NCBI GenBank assembly: GCA_046483385.1
Contig: JAWODG010000026.1
Span: 1-64,000 of the forward strand
From: B1Sed10-231 sp046483385
GTDB taxonomy: Bacteria; Planctomycetota; Brocadiia; SM23-32
Length of the DNA stretch: 64,000 nt
Direction of reading: 5' to 3'
The position numbers and the translations under genes are program-made. Each line of letters opens with the position of its first letter. Position 1 is the first letter of the stretch. Below are positions 1 to 7,638 of this stretch, piece after piece. The notes under the pieces were generated by a model, which was given only the letters and a program-made list of their open reading frames with translations, did not search any database and had not been told where the DNA came from.

Positions 1-509
1 GTTTCCTTGTGCTCGAGACCTTCCTGGTGGTGCATGCCGGGGCGGAGTTCCACTACGCCGACAAGGCACGCATCCCGCAGCGCGGGGCCGTCTTCTTCTG
101 GGGACTCTTTCTCCACTCGTTCCTCGACGGCGTGGTCATAGCCGTAGGGTTCGCCACGGGCCCGCGCATCGGCCTGGTGACCGCGATCGCCGTGGTGAGC
201 CACGAGCTACCGGAGGGGATCACCGCGTTCTCGTTGCTGCTGCAGCACATCCACCGGCGGAGTGCCGCCGTCCGCGCCGTGGCCGTAGCGCTGGCCACAC
301 CGGTGGGCGGGGTGATCGGCGTGCTGTCACTGCCCGCCCTTGAGTCAAACGTCATGGGGGCGGCGAGCGCCGTGGTGGCGGGCTCCTTCATCTACATAGC
401 CGGCGCCGACATCGTGCCGGAGATACGCGAGAAGAATGCGGTCGGCAACCTGGTCTTTCTGGTGGCGGGCATGCTCTTCCTGATCGGCGTGCACCACCTG
501 CTGCACTGA
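1..509 (+). CDS. ZIP-family metal transporter, 3' part only
   Basis: The frame is open through the window edge (first complete codon at base 3), so the N-terminus lies outside. The visible part has several hydrophobic segments and the two paired ZIP metal-site motifs: HSFLDG near the start, followed by HELPEG about 30 residues later. In the family these histidines and glutamates lie in adjacent transmembrane helices and coordinate Zn or another divalent metal during import into the cytoplasm. The C-terminus ends at a hydrophobic helix with HHLLH. The gene converges on the next minus-strand operon, with 173 bases of non-coding DNA between them. Metal specificity cannot be read from this fragment. 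Confidence 0.85.
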   Translation, partial: FLVLETFLVVHAGAEFHYADKARIPQRGAVFFWGLFLHSFLDGVVIAVGFATGPRIGLVTAIAVVSHELPEGITAFSLLLQHIHRRSAAVRAVAVALATPVGGVIGVLSLPALESNVMGAASAVVAGSFIYIAGADIVPEIREKNAVGNLVFLVAGMLFLIGVHHLLH

Positions 510-682
510 CCCCGCGGCGGCTACTCGTACTCCCCGGGCCACTCGCGGGGCGGACTCTCACGTTCGAGTTACGGGTTGCCGGCGCAAGTGCCGCTGCACT
601 GGAGTTGGGGCGTGCCCTGACCAATCTTGTGGTGCTCGCGCACGTAGTTGGTTTATCTCGTCGAGGATAGCCTAAGGAGCGC

Positions 683-3424
683 TCACCGGGCGACGGCTTC
701 CAGAACTCGTAGCGAACCGGCGGGCACCCGAAAGGTCACCTCGTGTGCGCGGACGGGCAAGCGGTCTCCGGACAACAGATCGGACACGGCGAAACGGCCC
801 TCCCGCTGGATGCTGATTGTCACGTCGCGGTCTTTCGGGTCGAGCCAGCCCGGATCTATGGCGTACAGGCGATACCGGCCCTCCTCGAGCCGAACGGCCT
901 GAAAGAAGACATTCCCGGAGGCACGGAACGGCAGCGCTGCGGCGGCCTCCTCGAACGACTCGCGCAACGCCCGCGCCGCGGGCTGGCCTGTAAGGCGTGG
1001 CCCATCCTCCCGCCAGACGCGGATGCCGTCGGTGTGCCACCACCTCTCCACGTGCGGCACGGCGTGCAAGTCCGCGTGCGCGGGGACGATCACGAACGCG
1101 CCGTAAGGGGTCGGCGGCACGTTGTAGCCGAACTGTCGCGTCTTGTTCAGAAGCACCCTCTGAAGTGCGTGCTCCGGCGTGGGAGTCATCCCCCAGAGGC
1201 AGCCGTTATGCGGCACGACGGCCGCGTGCAGCTCGGGGTCGTCCTCCCAGTTCTGGGGGTTGTGGCCGTTATGCCCGTCCCGCAGCCACTTGTCCGGCGG
1301 CCGATGCACGGCGATGCCTTCGGGCGAGATGCCGACCAACTGCTCACGCTCCGGCGGAAACACGATGCCTTTGCCCAGCATGTGCAGGAATATCTCGACC
1401 GATTCCCGCCCGATGTCCGTGAAGCTGAAATTCCCGTCGCTCTCCGCCACGTCCATGATCCTGAGCACGTACTCCGCGCCCCCCAGGAGCGTGTGCGCCA
1501 CCAGCAGCCGCAGGAACGGGTGGCCGTGCTTGGGATATTCCCACTGATGGAACCGGCAGAACGAGAACAGGTCCATATGCACCGAGACCGAGAAACGGTC
1601 CACCAGCCCGGCCATCCACAGCCCGAAGCGCCCGAGGAGGTTCACCTCCGGCGTGCGCGAGTTGCTGTCCTCGACCTCAGGCACAAGCACGTCACGACGC
1701 TCGCCCGAAAACAAGGCGTCAAAGACCGGCTCCATTGACGGCGCGGAGAGCCACCAGACGTTCTTGTTCTTCGTTATGCATTGTTTGCCCCCGTGCTCGC
1801 GGCAGAGGTCGGCCAGTGGGGCCAGATAGTGTTGCGCATAGCGCGGGATGCGTTCGAGCTGCTCGTCTTCGGCGCTGAGAAAGCCCCGCAGATAGTCTGG
1901 CGCCGCCCGGAGCATCTTCTCCGCCGTCTCCAGCGTGATGAACGGCATGCAGGAGTGACCGATCAGGAAGTTCGTGGGAACTTCGTGCTCCTCGATCCAC
2001 CGGGCGGCCTCCACGATCTCCTCGACCGTCATGGTGCCGTTTATCGAGTCAGTTCGCCACCTCCGTTCGCTCCACGGCTCGCCGTTTTCGTCGAGCGGCG
2101 GGGAAGACTCGATGACCTTCATCGAGGCTACGAACTCAAGGTTATCGTAGGGGAACTGCTCCCTGAGCCAGTCCCTCTTCCGCAGGTACCGGCGGTAAGC
2201 AGCTTCGGTGGGACGCACGCGAAGTGTCCTCACCGAGTGATCCCGGTCCGGCGCCGGATCGGGCCCTTCCCAGCCACGCACCTGCGAACTGAGCGCCGCC
2301 AGATTGGCCCCCACGCGCCGGGCCACGCCTTGCCGTTCAAGGGAACGAACTGTCTCCGGCCAGTCGCCGTCAAGACGCAACCGATAGACGGTATCGTCTC
2401 CGTTCGGCGAGGAGCCCAGATACACGGTGTTCTCGTGCACCACGACGTCGGTGAAGCCCACGCGTCCGTTTGTGCGGCCGGTGCTGTTGCCATCGGCGTC
2501 CAGGACCTCCACTTCGCCCCCGCGGACCACGACTATGCGCGGGCGGCCGCCGCCGGGACAGGGAGCAATTGCCACAAAGGCGGTGCTATAGTACTCCGTG
2601 TAGGTCTGCCCCTGGACACGCCACGGACGGCTTTCGGTTATCCAGAGCAGTTCCCCGTCTCCGGAGAGCGCCATAACCGCCTGCCGGTTGAAGTACGTGT
2701 CTCCCATGACGATTTCGTCGCGTCCGTCGTCGTCGAGATCACCCGCAGCCACAGAGAACGCGAAGAACCGACCTCCCGGGTTCTCCCAGTTGCGCCGTTC
2801 GTCCGGGAGCGTCATCGTCTTTCGCCAGACCCGGCGAAGGCAGCCGTCTTCCAGCTTCAGCACCTCCGCGTTCACGCGCCCATCGACTACGAAGATCTCG
2901 TCCCTTCCATCACCATCCAGGTCACCCGCAGCCAGCCGATGGACCAATGTGTTCACGGTGTGCTCGGCGACCAGTTCGCCTTCTGGGGACAGGACGTAGA
3001 CGTGCCGATCGATTCCCCCGCAGATGCCATAGGGTGCTGCCGCACCGCTCAACCGCCCCACCGCGACGTCGTAGAGGGGCAGCGCCGACCCGAAGGTCCA
3101 CATGGTGCGCCCGGCGCCGTCGAGCGCCAGGAGTTCGCCGCTCGCCAGCGCCGCGAAGGTCTCAGTTCTGCCGTCGCCGTCAATGTCCTCAGCAGCGAGA
3201 GCAAAGGGGAAGGCACCCGTCTCCACCTCCCAAACATCATCCCCGCCGGCCAGGCGCAGACAGCGGATCGCGCCTCCGTAGGTTCCGTAGATCAAGCACG
3301 GCTCCGCCGATTCGTCCGACCGCCCTATCGCCAGACGCCACGCACTGCCCCGCACCGGGATGTGAGGTGACTGCCCTGCCGGCGGGTCGAACCCGTTCTG
3401 TGAATCGGATGAAGGAACTGCCAT
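683..3424 (-). CDS. beta-propeller protein resembling lambda-carrageenase (GH150)
   Basis: The protein has 913 residues. The N-terminal part contains FG-GAP/VCBS-type propeller repeats with three clear DxDxDG calcium loops (near residues 81, 168 and 229). The C-terminal half (roughly residues 440-913) is a conserved-looking domain without a family signature I can verify. The overall length and the propeller-then-catalytic-domain order match lambda-carrageenases of family GH150, which is the main reason for the call. I see no signal peptide after the chosen ATG, so it may be cytoplasmic. The ATG at 3424 was chosen because it lies 10 bases after the stop of the upstream methyltransferase; the frame is open further upstream. 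It could instead be an uncharacterised carbohydrate-active enzyme with a different substrate. Confidence 0.5.
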   Translation of the reverse strand: MAVPSSDSQNGFDPPAGQSPHIPVRGSAWRLAIGRSDESAEPCLIYGTYGGAIRCLRLAGGDDVWEVETGAFPFALAAEDIDGDGRTETFAALASGELLALDGAGRTMWTFGSALPLYDVAVGRLSGAAAPYGICGGIDRHVYVLSPEGELVAEHTVNTLVHRLAAGDLDGDGRDEIFVVDGRVNAEVLKLEDGCLRRVWRKTMTLPDERRNWENPGGRFFAFSVAAGDLDDDGRDEIVMGDTYFNRQAVMALSGDGELLWITESRPWRVQGQTYTEYYSTAFVAIAPCPGGGRPRIVVVRGGEVEVLDADGNSTGRTNGRVGFTDVVVHENTVYLGSSPNGDDTVYRLRLDGDWPETVRSLERQGVARRVGANLAALSSQVRGWEGPDPAPDRDHSVRTLRVRPTEAAYRRYLRKRDWLREQFPYDNLEFVASMKVIESSPPLDENGEPWSERRWRTDSINGTMTVEEIVEAARWIEEHEVPTNFLIGHSCMPFITLETAEKMLRAAPDYLRGFLSAEDEQLERIPRYAQHYLAPLADLCREHGGKQCITKNKNVWWLSAPSMEPVFDALFSGERRDVLVPEVEDSNSRTPEVNLLGRFGLWMAGLVDRFSVSVHMDLFSFCRFHQWEYPKHGHPFLRLLVAHTLLGGAEYVLRIMDVAESDGNFSFTDIGRESVEIFLHMLGKGIVFPPEREQLVGISPEGIAVHRPPDKWLRDGHNGHNPQNWEDDPELHAAVVPHNGCLWGMTPTPEHALQRVLLNKTRQFGYNVPPTPYGAFVIVPAHADLHAVPHVERWWHTDGIRVWREDGPRLTGQPAARALRESFEEAAAALPFRASGNVFFQAVRLEEGRYRLYAIDPGWLDPKDRDVTISIQREGRFAVSDLLSGDRLPVRAHEVTFRVPAGSLRVLEAVAR

Positions 3425-3434
3425 GGCAACCGCC

Positions 3435-4178
3435 CTACTTGAGTGACACTTCGAGCCCTTCGGGGTCGACGTACATGTTGACGCTATGGCGGAAACCCCC
3501 ATCTCGACGAACGAAACGGAGATAGTCCTTCAGTTCGTCCGCGCAGTTGACGCTGTTGTGTGCCAGCACGAGCGCCCCGTCGCGGAGTTTCGGCCCTGCC
3601 GCCTCCAATATGTCCAGGTAAACGGCCTTCCCCCGGCCACCTGTCCCGTCGGCGTCCAGATACAGAAGGTCGATGGAGTCGGCGAAATCCTTCACAAACG
3701 GAACGGCATCCGCGGCCACCACACGGGCGGTCCCCGTCTCGTCCAGCCTTCGGACGTTTTCCTCGGCCTGTTGCGCCCTCTCGGGGTCGATCTCCACACC
3801 AATCAAGTCCTCGGCATCGTAGGTCTTGCCCGGCCCGACGGCCGCGCCCGCGTTGCAGATGAAGGTGAAGCCGCAGAACACCCCAGCGGCGATCATGGTC
3901 CGCGGCCGGTGAATGGCGTTGAGGGCGTATATCAGCCGTTCCATCCGGGGTGTGATGGCGGTCCATGGGACTTCGAACAAACGGCGCACCGCCTGCCTGT
4001 GAGCCGACAGGGCCTCGTGGTCGTACGCGGTGCACGGTATAACTTCCAACTTCCGTAAGGCACCAAGAGCTTGAGCCACCACTGCGACCTCTTCCTCGAC
4101 CGGCTCCAGCCGGCGGTAGGGGTCGCGGTAATCCATGCGGTATTCTTCCCAATCTTTGGCCCGATGGGCTTCCGCCAA
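3435..4178 (-). CDS. class I SAM-dependent methyltransferase, O-methyltransferase-like
   Basis: This 247-residue protein has a Rossmann methyltransferase core: a glycine-containing motif I (AAGVFCGFTF), an acidic strand-2 end (GVEIDPERA), and an acidic motif IV (DLLYLDADG) typical of O-methyltransferases. I chose a TTG start at 4178 because a strong GGGAGG Shine-Dalgarno sits 6 bases upstream and a promoter-like element lies just before it. An ATG at 4139 in the same frame is the alternative. The ATG at 4183 is in another frame and too close to the Shine-Dalgarno. The gene is followed after 10 bases by the GH150-like gene, so the two probably form an operon. The acceptor substrate is unknown. 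Confidence 0.65.
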   Translation of the reverse strand: MAEAHRAKDWEEYRMDYRDPYRRLEPVEEEVAVVAQALGALRKLEVIPCTAYDHEALSAHRQAVRRLFEVPWTAITPRMERLIYALNAIHRPRTMIAAGVFCGFTFICNAGAAVGPGKTYDAEDLIGVEIDPERAQQAEENVRRLDETGTARVVAADAVPFVKDFADSIDLLYLDADGTGGRGKAVYLDILEAAGPKLRDGALVLAHNSVNCADELKDYLRFVRRDGGFRHSVNMYVDPEGLEVSLK

Positions 4179-4229
4179 GACATTCCTCCCCGTCAGCCAG
4201 AGCAGTTCGAAGCGCGGCGTGAGGCGCAA

Positions 4230-4258
4230 AGGATAAGGACTGCGCCGCGCCGATGCAA
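4230..4258 (-). promoter_or_regulatory. sigma-70-like promoter, methyltransferase-GH150 operon
   Basis: On the minus strand TTGCAT (4253-4258) and TATCCT (4230-4235) are separated by 17 bases. Transcription would begin about 45 bases before the TTG start at 4178. Both hexamers match consensus only partly. Confidence 0.35.
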
Positions 4259-4554
4259 AGGTAACCGCAGCGGGTGGCACGCCTCCACCTGCGGGATGCA
4301 CGTTGCGTTGGCCTCACGGGCCCCAATTCGCTTGCATCCGTCCCCCTGTTGCGCCACAATACGTGGCTTCGCTGCCTGGCCGTTGCGGAGACTGGCGCTT
4401 CGCCCATGCGCAGCCACGGTGACGGCTGCCGCGATGCGGGGGTCAAAACCACACGGCCGGACATGGGGGGTGGTTTCCGGCCTGGTGCCGGGAACATTGT
4501 CGTACCCGACGCGACGCGAGGCAAAATGCGCTGTGCCAGCGCCCTAAAAAAGTC

Positions 4555-4583
4555 TTGACTCCGCTGCTATTTCGGGCTACCAT
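4555..4583 (+). promoter_or_regulatory. sigma-70-like promoter of the HTH-receiver gene
   Basis: TTGACT (4555-4560), 17 bases, TACCAT (4578-4583). The predicted transcription start falls at about 4590, right on an in-frame ATG, which argues that the functional start is the later ATG at 4662. Confidence 0.55.
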
Positions 4584-4661
4584 GTTGTAATGAACTCAAA
4601 AGGTGCTCAATCTAATACAGGAAAGAGGGTCGGGGCACGAGACCTAAATGGAGACTATGGC

Positions 4662-5213
4662 ATGACTGGAGAGAGTGACGTTCTCGATGCGCGCGGGGCC
4701 GCACGGTATCTGAAGCTAAACGAACAGACCATCCGGCGCCTTGCCCGGGAAAGCCAGATTCCCGCCTTCAAGGTGGGGGGCACCTGGCGGTTCAAGCAGA
4801 GCTCGCTCGACCGATGGGCCGAAGCACAGCAGACGGTAGGCGGCAGAAAGGAAGTCCTCGTGGTGGATGACGAGGAACCCGTTCGCGATTTCGTCCGCCG
4901 CGTCCTGCAGCGCGAGGACTACGAAGTCCGCACCGCGGGCGACGGGGCCGAGGCACTCCGCCTGATGAACGACAAAGCCCCGGACTGTGTGATGCTCGAC
5001 CTGCGCATGCCGGGCATGGGGGGCCCGGAAGCCCTGAAGAAGATACGCGAAGGTTGGGGCGACGTCCCCGTCGTCATCCTCACGGGCTACCCCGAGATTG
5101 CCCTGATGCACCGGGCGCTCCAGTATGCGCCCATTACACTGCTTGCCAAACCGGTGACGCGGGATCAGATCGTCGAGGCCGTCGAGAACCTTCTCGGGCA
5201 GCGGAGTCCATGA
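4662..5213 (+). CDS. excisionase-type HTH fused to a response-regulator receiver
   Basis: The 183-residue protein starts with an HTH_17/excisionase DNA-binding domain (about residues 7-55, with LNEQTIRRLARESQIPAFKV and a WRF wing). A CheY-like receiver follows (about residues 64-183), with the acidic pair D69/D70, phospho-acceptor D113, T141 and K163 all present. The order is unusual: most response regulators have the receiver first. No histidine kinase is encoded nearby, so it is an orphan regulator. The start at 4662 follows a GGAG 8 bases upstream; an upstream in-frame ATG at 4590 coincides with the predicted transcription start and is less likely. Targets are unknown. Confidence 0.8.
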   Translation: MTGESDVLDARGAARYLKLNEQTIRRLARESQIPAFKVGGTWRFKQSSLDRWAEAQQTVGGRKEVLVVDDEEPVRDFVRRVLQREDYEVRTAGDGAEALRLMNDKAPDCVMLDLRMPGMGGPEALKKIREGWGDVPVVILTGYPEIALMHRALQYAPITLLAKPVTRDQIVEAVENLLGQRSP

Positions 5214-5318
5214 GCCGGGCCGTGTAACGGCAGGGAATCGGGGGATATAGCGGCCGGAAGGCGACCGGGCCTCCGGCAGCCCTGACTCTATCAGACTGGC
5301 TGTGTGCCTGTTTTGCCG

Positions 5319-6725
5319 CTAATCGGCGGGACGTTCTCTGAGCTGTCTGATGCGGTCTTCCAGCGCTTCTCTTACGCGCCGCCCGTAGTCGTAGAATTCC
5401 CGCATCGTCCGGTCATTCTCGGCGTGTTTGCGGGGCATGCTCAGGCCCACCATGCCCCCGGCGACGCATATCCATGGTCGGCTCTCGGGGATTTCCCACG
5501 ACATGACGGCTGCGATGACCTCGGGGCCGAGCAGAGCGCGGGTGCGGCCTTTGTTCTCGGCACGAACGCGGTAGGCAGCGTCAAACTCCGGATACTCGGG
5601 CGTCCGCAGGTCGCCCCATCGCAGGAAATCGGCCCAGCGGCGGGCCGGCCTCATTGAAACTCGGTCGCCGCTCATGTTCTCCACCTTCAGCGCACAACCC
5701 ACTCCGTCCCGGTGAAGCCACCGTTTCGCCGAAGTGTAATCGAAAACGATCAGTTTGCGGGGCTCCCCTTCGCGCCACGCGACGTTGTAGATCTGGCGCG
5801 GTCCACCGAAGAAGGCGAAGTCCGGCAATCGGCGCACCACCTCAGCCGTGTCCGTGGCGCGGAACTTCAGCTCCAGAATGCTGGCCAGGCTTTTGACCAC
5901 CGCCCGGTGCCAGCCGCTGGCCGAGCGCTCCAGCCGGTAGTTGCGGTATCCCAGAATAGCCACGGTGCCACTGAGAAGCACCAGCAAAAGGGTCCACGCT
6001 ACGCTCTCGGTCTGGGCCTTGGCGGCCAGCAAAAGCGCCAGCGCAACCAGACCGGCCAGAAGAACGAAAACACTGTAGCCGGTCACGTTCCTCCAGAAGC
6101 GCTCCGGGGGCTGGATGATCCCCTCCTCGTCCTCCGCCTGCGGCCCGGGCTCCTGTTCGGCCGGCTTGAACCTGTCCTGAATCAGGTCCTTGATCCACTC
6201 CAGTTCCGAAGCAGGCAGCCCCGCGCCGAAGTGCAGCATACCTTCCTTGCCGACAACCACGAGTTCGCGTGACCCGCGGCCCCACTCCCGGCAGAAGTAT
6301 CCCCGTTCGACCAGGCCCGGCTTGCCGATGACGATGCCCCGGGATTCCTTCTTTCCCATCACACCGGTGTGCTTCCACGGGAAGCTGTGCGTGACCTCGA
6401 TTTGCTCGGGAGAGAACCTGACTGTTACACGGTCCAACAACCCCACAAGAAGCACGTAGACCGCAGCCGCCAGTAACACGACGGCCACCAGACAACCCAG
6501 CAGACTGGGCACCATCCATGCCCCACCGCCAAGCACCCTGAAGACGAAGTACAGCAGCGCAAGGCCGCCCAAAAGGAGAACGAGAAAGCGGACGAGCTGT
6601 CCCAGATGGAGCCCCGGCGGTGGGACGGCCAGACTGACGTGCTCTTCCCGCGTGGAGACTTTGGTGCGCCGCTGTGGCCCCGCGGCCGTCTCCCCGCGCG
6701 CGGCCTCTGGTTCATCACGCGCCAT
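5319..6725 (-). CDS. uncharacterised membrane protein with two pairs of helices
   Basis: I do not recognise this 468-residue protein. It has a polar N-terminus, two hydrophobic helices near residues 43-95, a soluble stretch of about 130 residues that could form a PH-like beta domain, a second pair of hydrophobic helices near residues 215-260, and a soluble C-terminal domain of about 200 residues. A GGGGAG Shine-Dalgarno sits 5 bases before the ATG. It is transcribed alone, divergently from rhomboid-murJ and convergently with the HTH-receiver gene. No enzymatic motif is visible, so no function is assigned. Confidence 0.75.
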   Translation of the reverse strand: MARDEPEAARGETAAGPQRRTKVSTREEHVSLAVPPPGLHLGQLVRFLVLLLGGLALLYFVFRVLGGGAWMVPSLLGCLVAVVLLAAAVYVLLVGLLDRVTVRFSPEQIEVTHSFPWKHTGVMGKKESRGIVIGKPGLVERGYFCREWGRGSRELVVVGKEGMLHFGAGLPASELEWIKDLIQDRFKPAEQEPGPQAEDEEGIIQPPERFWRNVTGYSVFVLLAGLVALALLLAAKAQTESVAWTLLLVLLSGTVAILGYRNYRLERSASGWHRAVVKSLASILELKFRATDTAEVVRRLPDFAFFGGPRQIYNVAWREGEPRKLIVFDYTSAKRWLHRDGVGCALKVENMSGDRVSMRPARRWADFLRWGDLRTPEYPEFDAAYRVRAENKGRTRALLGPEVIAAVMSWEIPESRPWICVAGGMVGLSMPRKHAENDRTMREFYDYGRRVREALEDRIRQLRERPAD

Positions 6726-6760
6726 GCTCTCTCCCCTCGCTCTGATAGGCTGCGGCTTGT

Positions 6761-6790
6761 ATTTTACGGACTTCCTACCCCAAAATCCAA
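6761..6790 (-). promoter_or_regulatory. candidate promoter of the membrane protein gene
   Basis: On the minus strand TTGGAT (6785-6790) and TAAAAT (6761-6766) are 18 bases apart, about 35 bases before the ATG at 6725. Confidence 0.35.
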
Positions 6791-6804
6791 CCCGCCGGCC
6801 TCCG

Positions 6805-6834
6805 TTGTGCGGCCCTTGTCGCCTGTGGTATGCT
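6805..6834 (+). promoter_or_regulatory. candidate promoter of rhomboid-murJ
   Basis: TTGTGC (6805-6810), 18 bases, TATGCT (6829-6834), about 60 bases before the rhomboid ATG. It lies back to back with the minus-strand promoter candidate at 6761-6790. The -35 box is weak. Confidence 0.3.
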
Positions 6835-6893
6835 CGTCATCCGGTGAGGCCACCCTGGGGCGCCTCTGAGACTCTCGGAGAAAGCGGAAGATC

Positions 6894-7586
6894 ATGCTGC
6901 CGCTACGTGACAGGAACCCGTCCAGCACGACGCCCATCGTGATGTACGGGCTCATTGCCGCCAACGTGGTTGTCTTCCTTATCGAGATGAGTCTCCCCCA
7001 GGAAGTGCTTCCGGACATTGTCCTGACATTCGGCGTCGTCCCGGCCCGGGTCAGTCAGGCCTTCCGAGGGGAGGCCGGCATCGTGACGGCGGCGCTCCTG
7101 CCGGCCTTCACGAGCATGTTTCTGCACGGGGGCTTCCTGCACTTGCTGCTCAATATGTGGTTCCTGCAGATCTTCGGGGACAATGTCGAGGGGCGGGTAG
7201 GCCACGCGGGATTCCTCATCTTCTATCTTGTCAGCGGCCTGGGAGCGACGGCCGCCCACTGCCTGCTGGCGCCGGGCAGCCGCGTGCCCATGGTGGGCGC
7301 CAGCGGAGCGATAGCCGGCATTCTGGGCGCCTACGCCGTCTGCTGGCCAAAGGCCCGCATCATCACTGTCATTCCCATTTTCTTTCTGCCGTACTTCCTC
7401 GAGTTACCCGCTGTTGTCGTGCTGGTCATGTGGTTCCTGCTCCAACTCCTGAGGGGTGTGGCCTCGCTCGGAGTGGAAGTCGCCCATGGAGGCGTGGCAT
7501 ACTGGGCCCACGCTGGAGGGTTTTTGGTGGGCGTTGTCCTCGTCACACTCTGGCCGGGTGCCCGTTCCTCCCACCGCTCCGGTTGA
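6894..7586 (+). CDS. rhomboid-family intramembrane serine protease
   Basis: This 230-residue polytopic membrane protein carries the rhomboid catalytic dyad: serine 137 in GASG and histidine 206 in AHAGG, plus the HGGFLHLLLNMW segment (residues 78-90) that supplies the oxyanion histidine and asparagine. Six transmembrane helices are plausible, the usual bacterial core without extra domains. Rhomboids cleave transmembrane substrates inside the bilayer; the substrate here is unknown. GGAG precedes the ATG. The murJ gene follows after 52 bases on the same strand, so the two are probably cotranscribed. Confidence 0.92.
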   Translation: MLPLRDRNPSSTTPIVMYGLIAANVVVFLIEMSLPQEVLPDIVLTFGVVPARVSQAFRGEAGIVTAALLPAFTSMFLHGGFLHLLLNMWFLQIFGDNVEGRVGHAGFLIFYLVSGLGATAAHCLLAPGSRVPMVGASGAIAGILGAYAVCWPKARIITVIPIFFLPYFLELPAVVVLVMWFLLQLLRGVASLGVEVAHGGVAYWAHAGGFLVGVVLVTLWPGARSSHRSG

Positions 7587-7638
7587 GTGCACCAGCCGGA
7601 GGCGGTTCGGCGCGTCCTAACCCCGGGGAGCAATCCGC

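Larger units (their letters stand above)
4179..4661. other. intergenic region between divergent genes
   Basis: No convincing gene. Open frames here have no recognisable domain. The region holds a minus-strand promoter candidate near 4230-4258, a plus-strand promoter at 4555-4583 and a small inverted repeat (arms 4477-4481 and 4487-4491, 5-base loop). The stretch between the two promoters shows nothing else that I can interpret. Confidence 0.6.

Noticed and set aside
510..682. Possible tRNA or terminator between the ZIP gene and the GH150-like gene (a TTCGAG stretch and a 7-base inverted repeat).
   Set aside because: No cloverleaf can be made, and the inverted repeat has a 27-base loop with no T run.
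1781..3370. Open frame of about 530 codons on the plus strand within the GH150-like gene.
   Set aside because: The minus-strand product has coherent DxDxDG repeats; the plus-strand translation has none.
5214..5318. GCCGGA...TCCGGC inverted repeat after the HTH-receiver gene.
   Set aside because: The loop is 13 bases and no T run follows, so I do not call a terminator.
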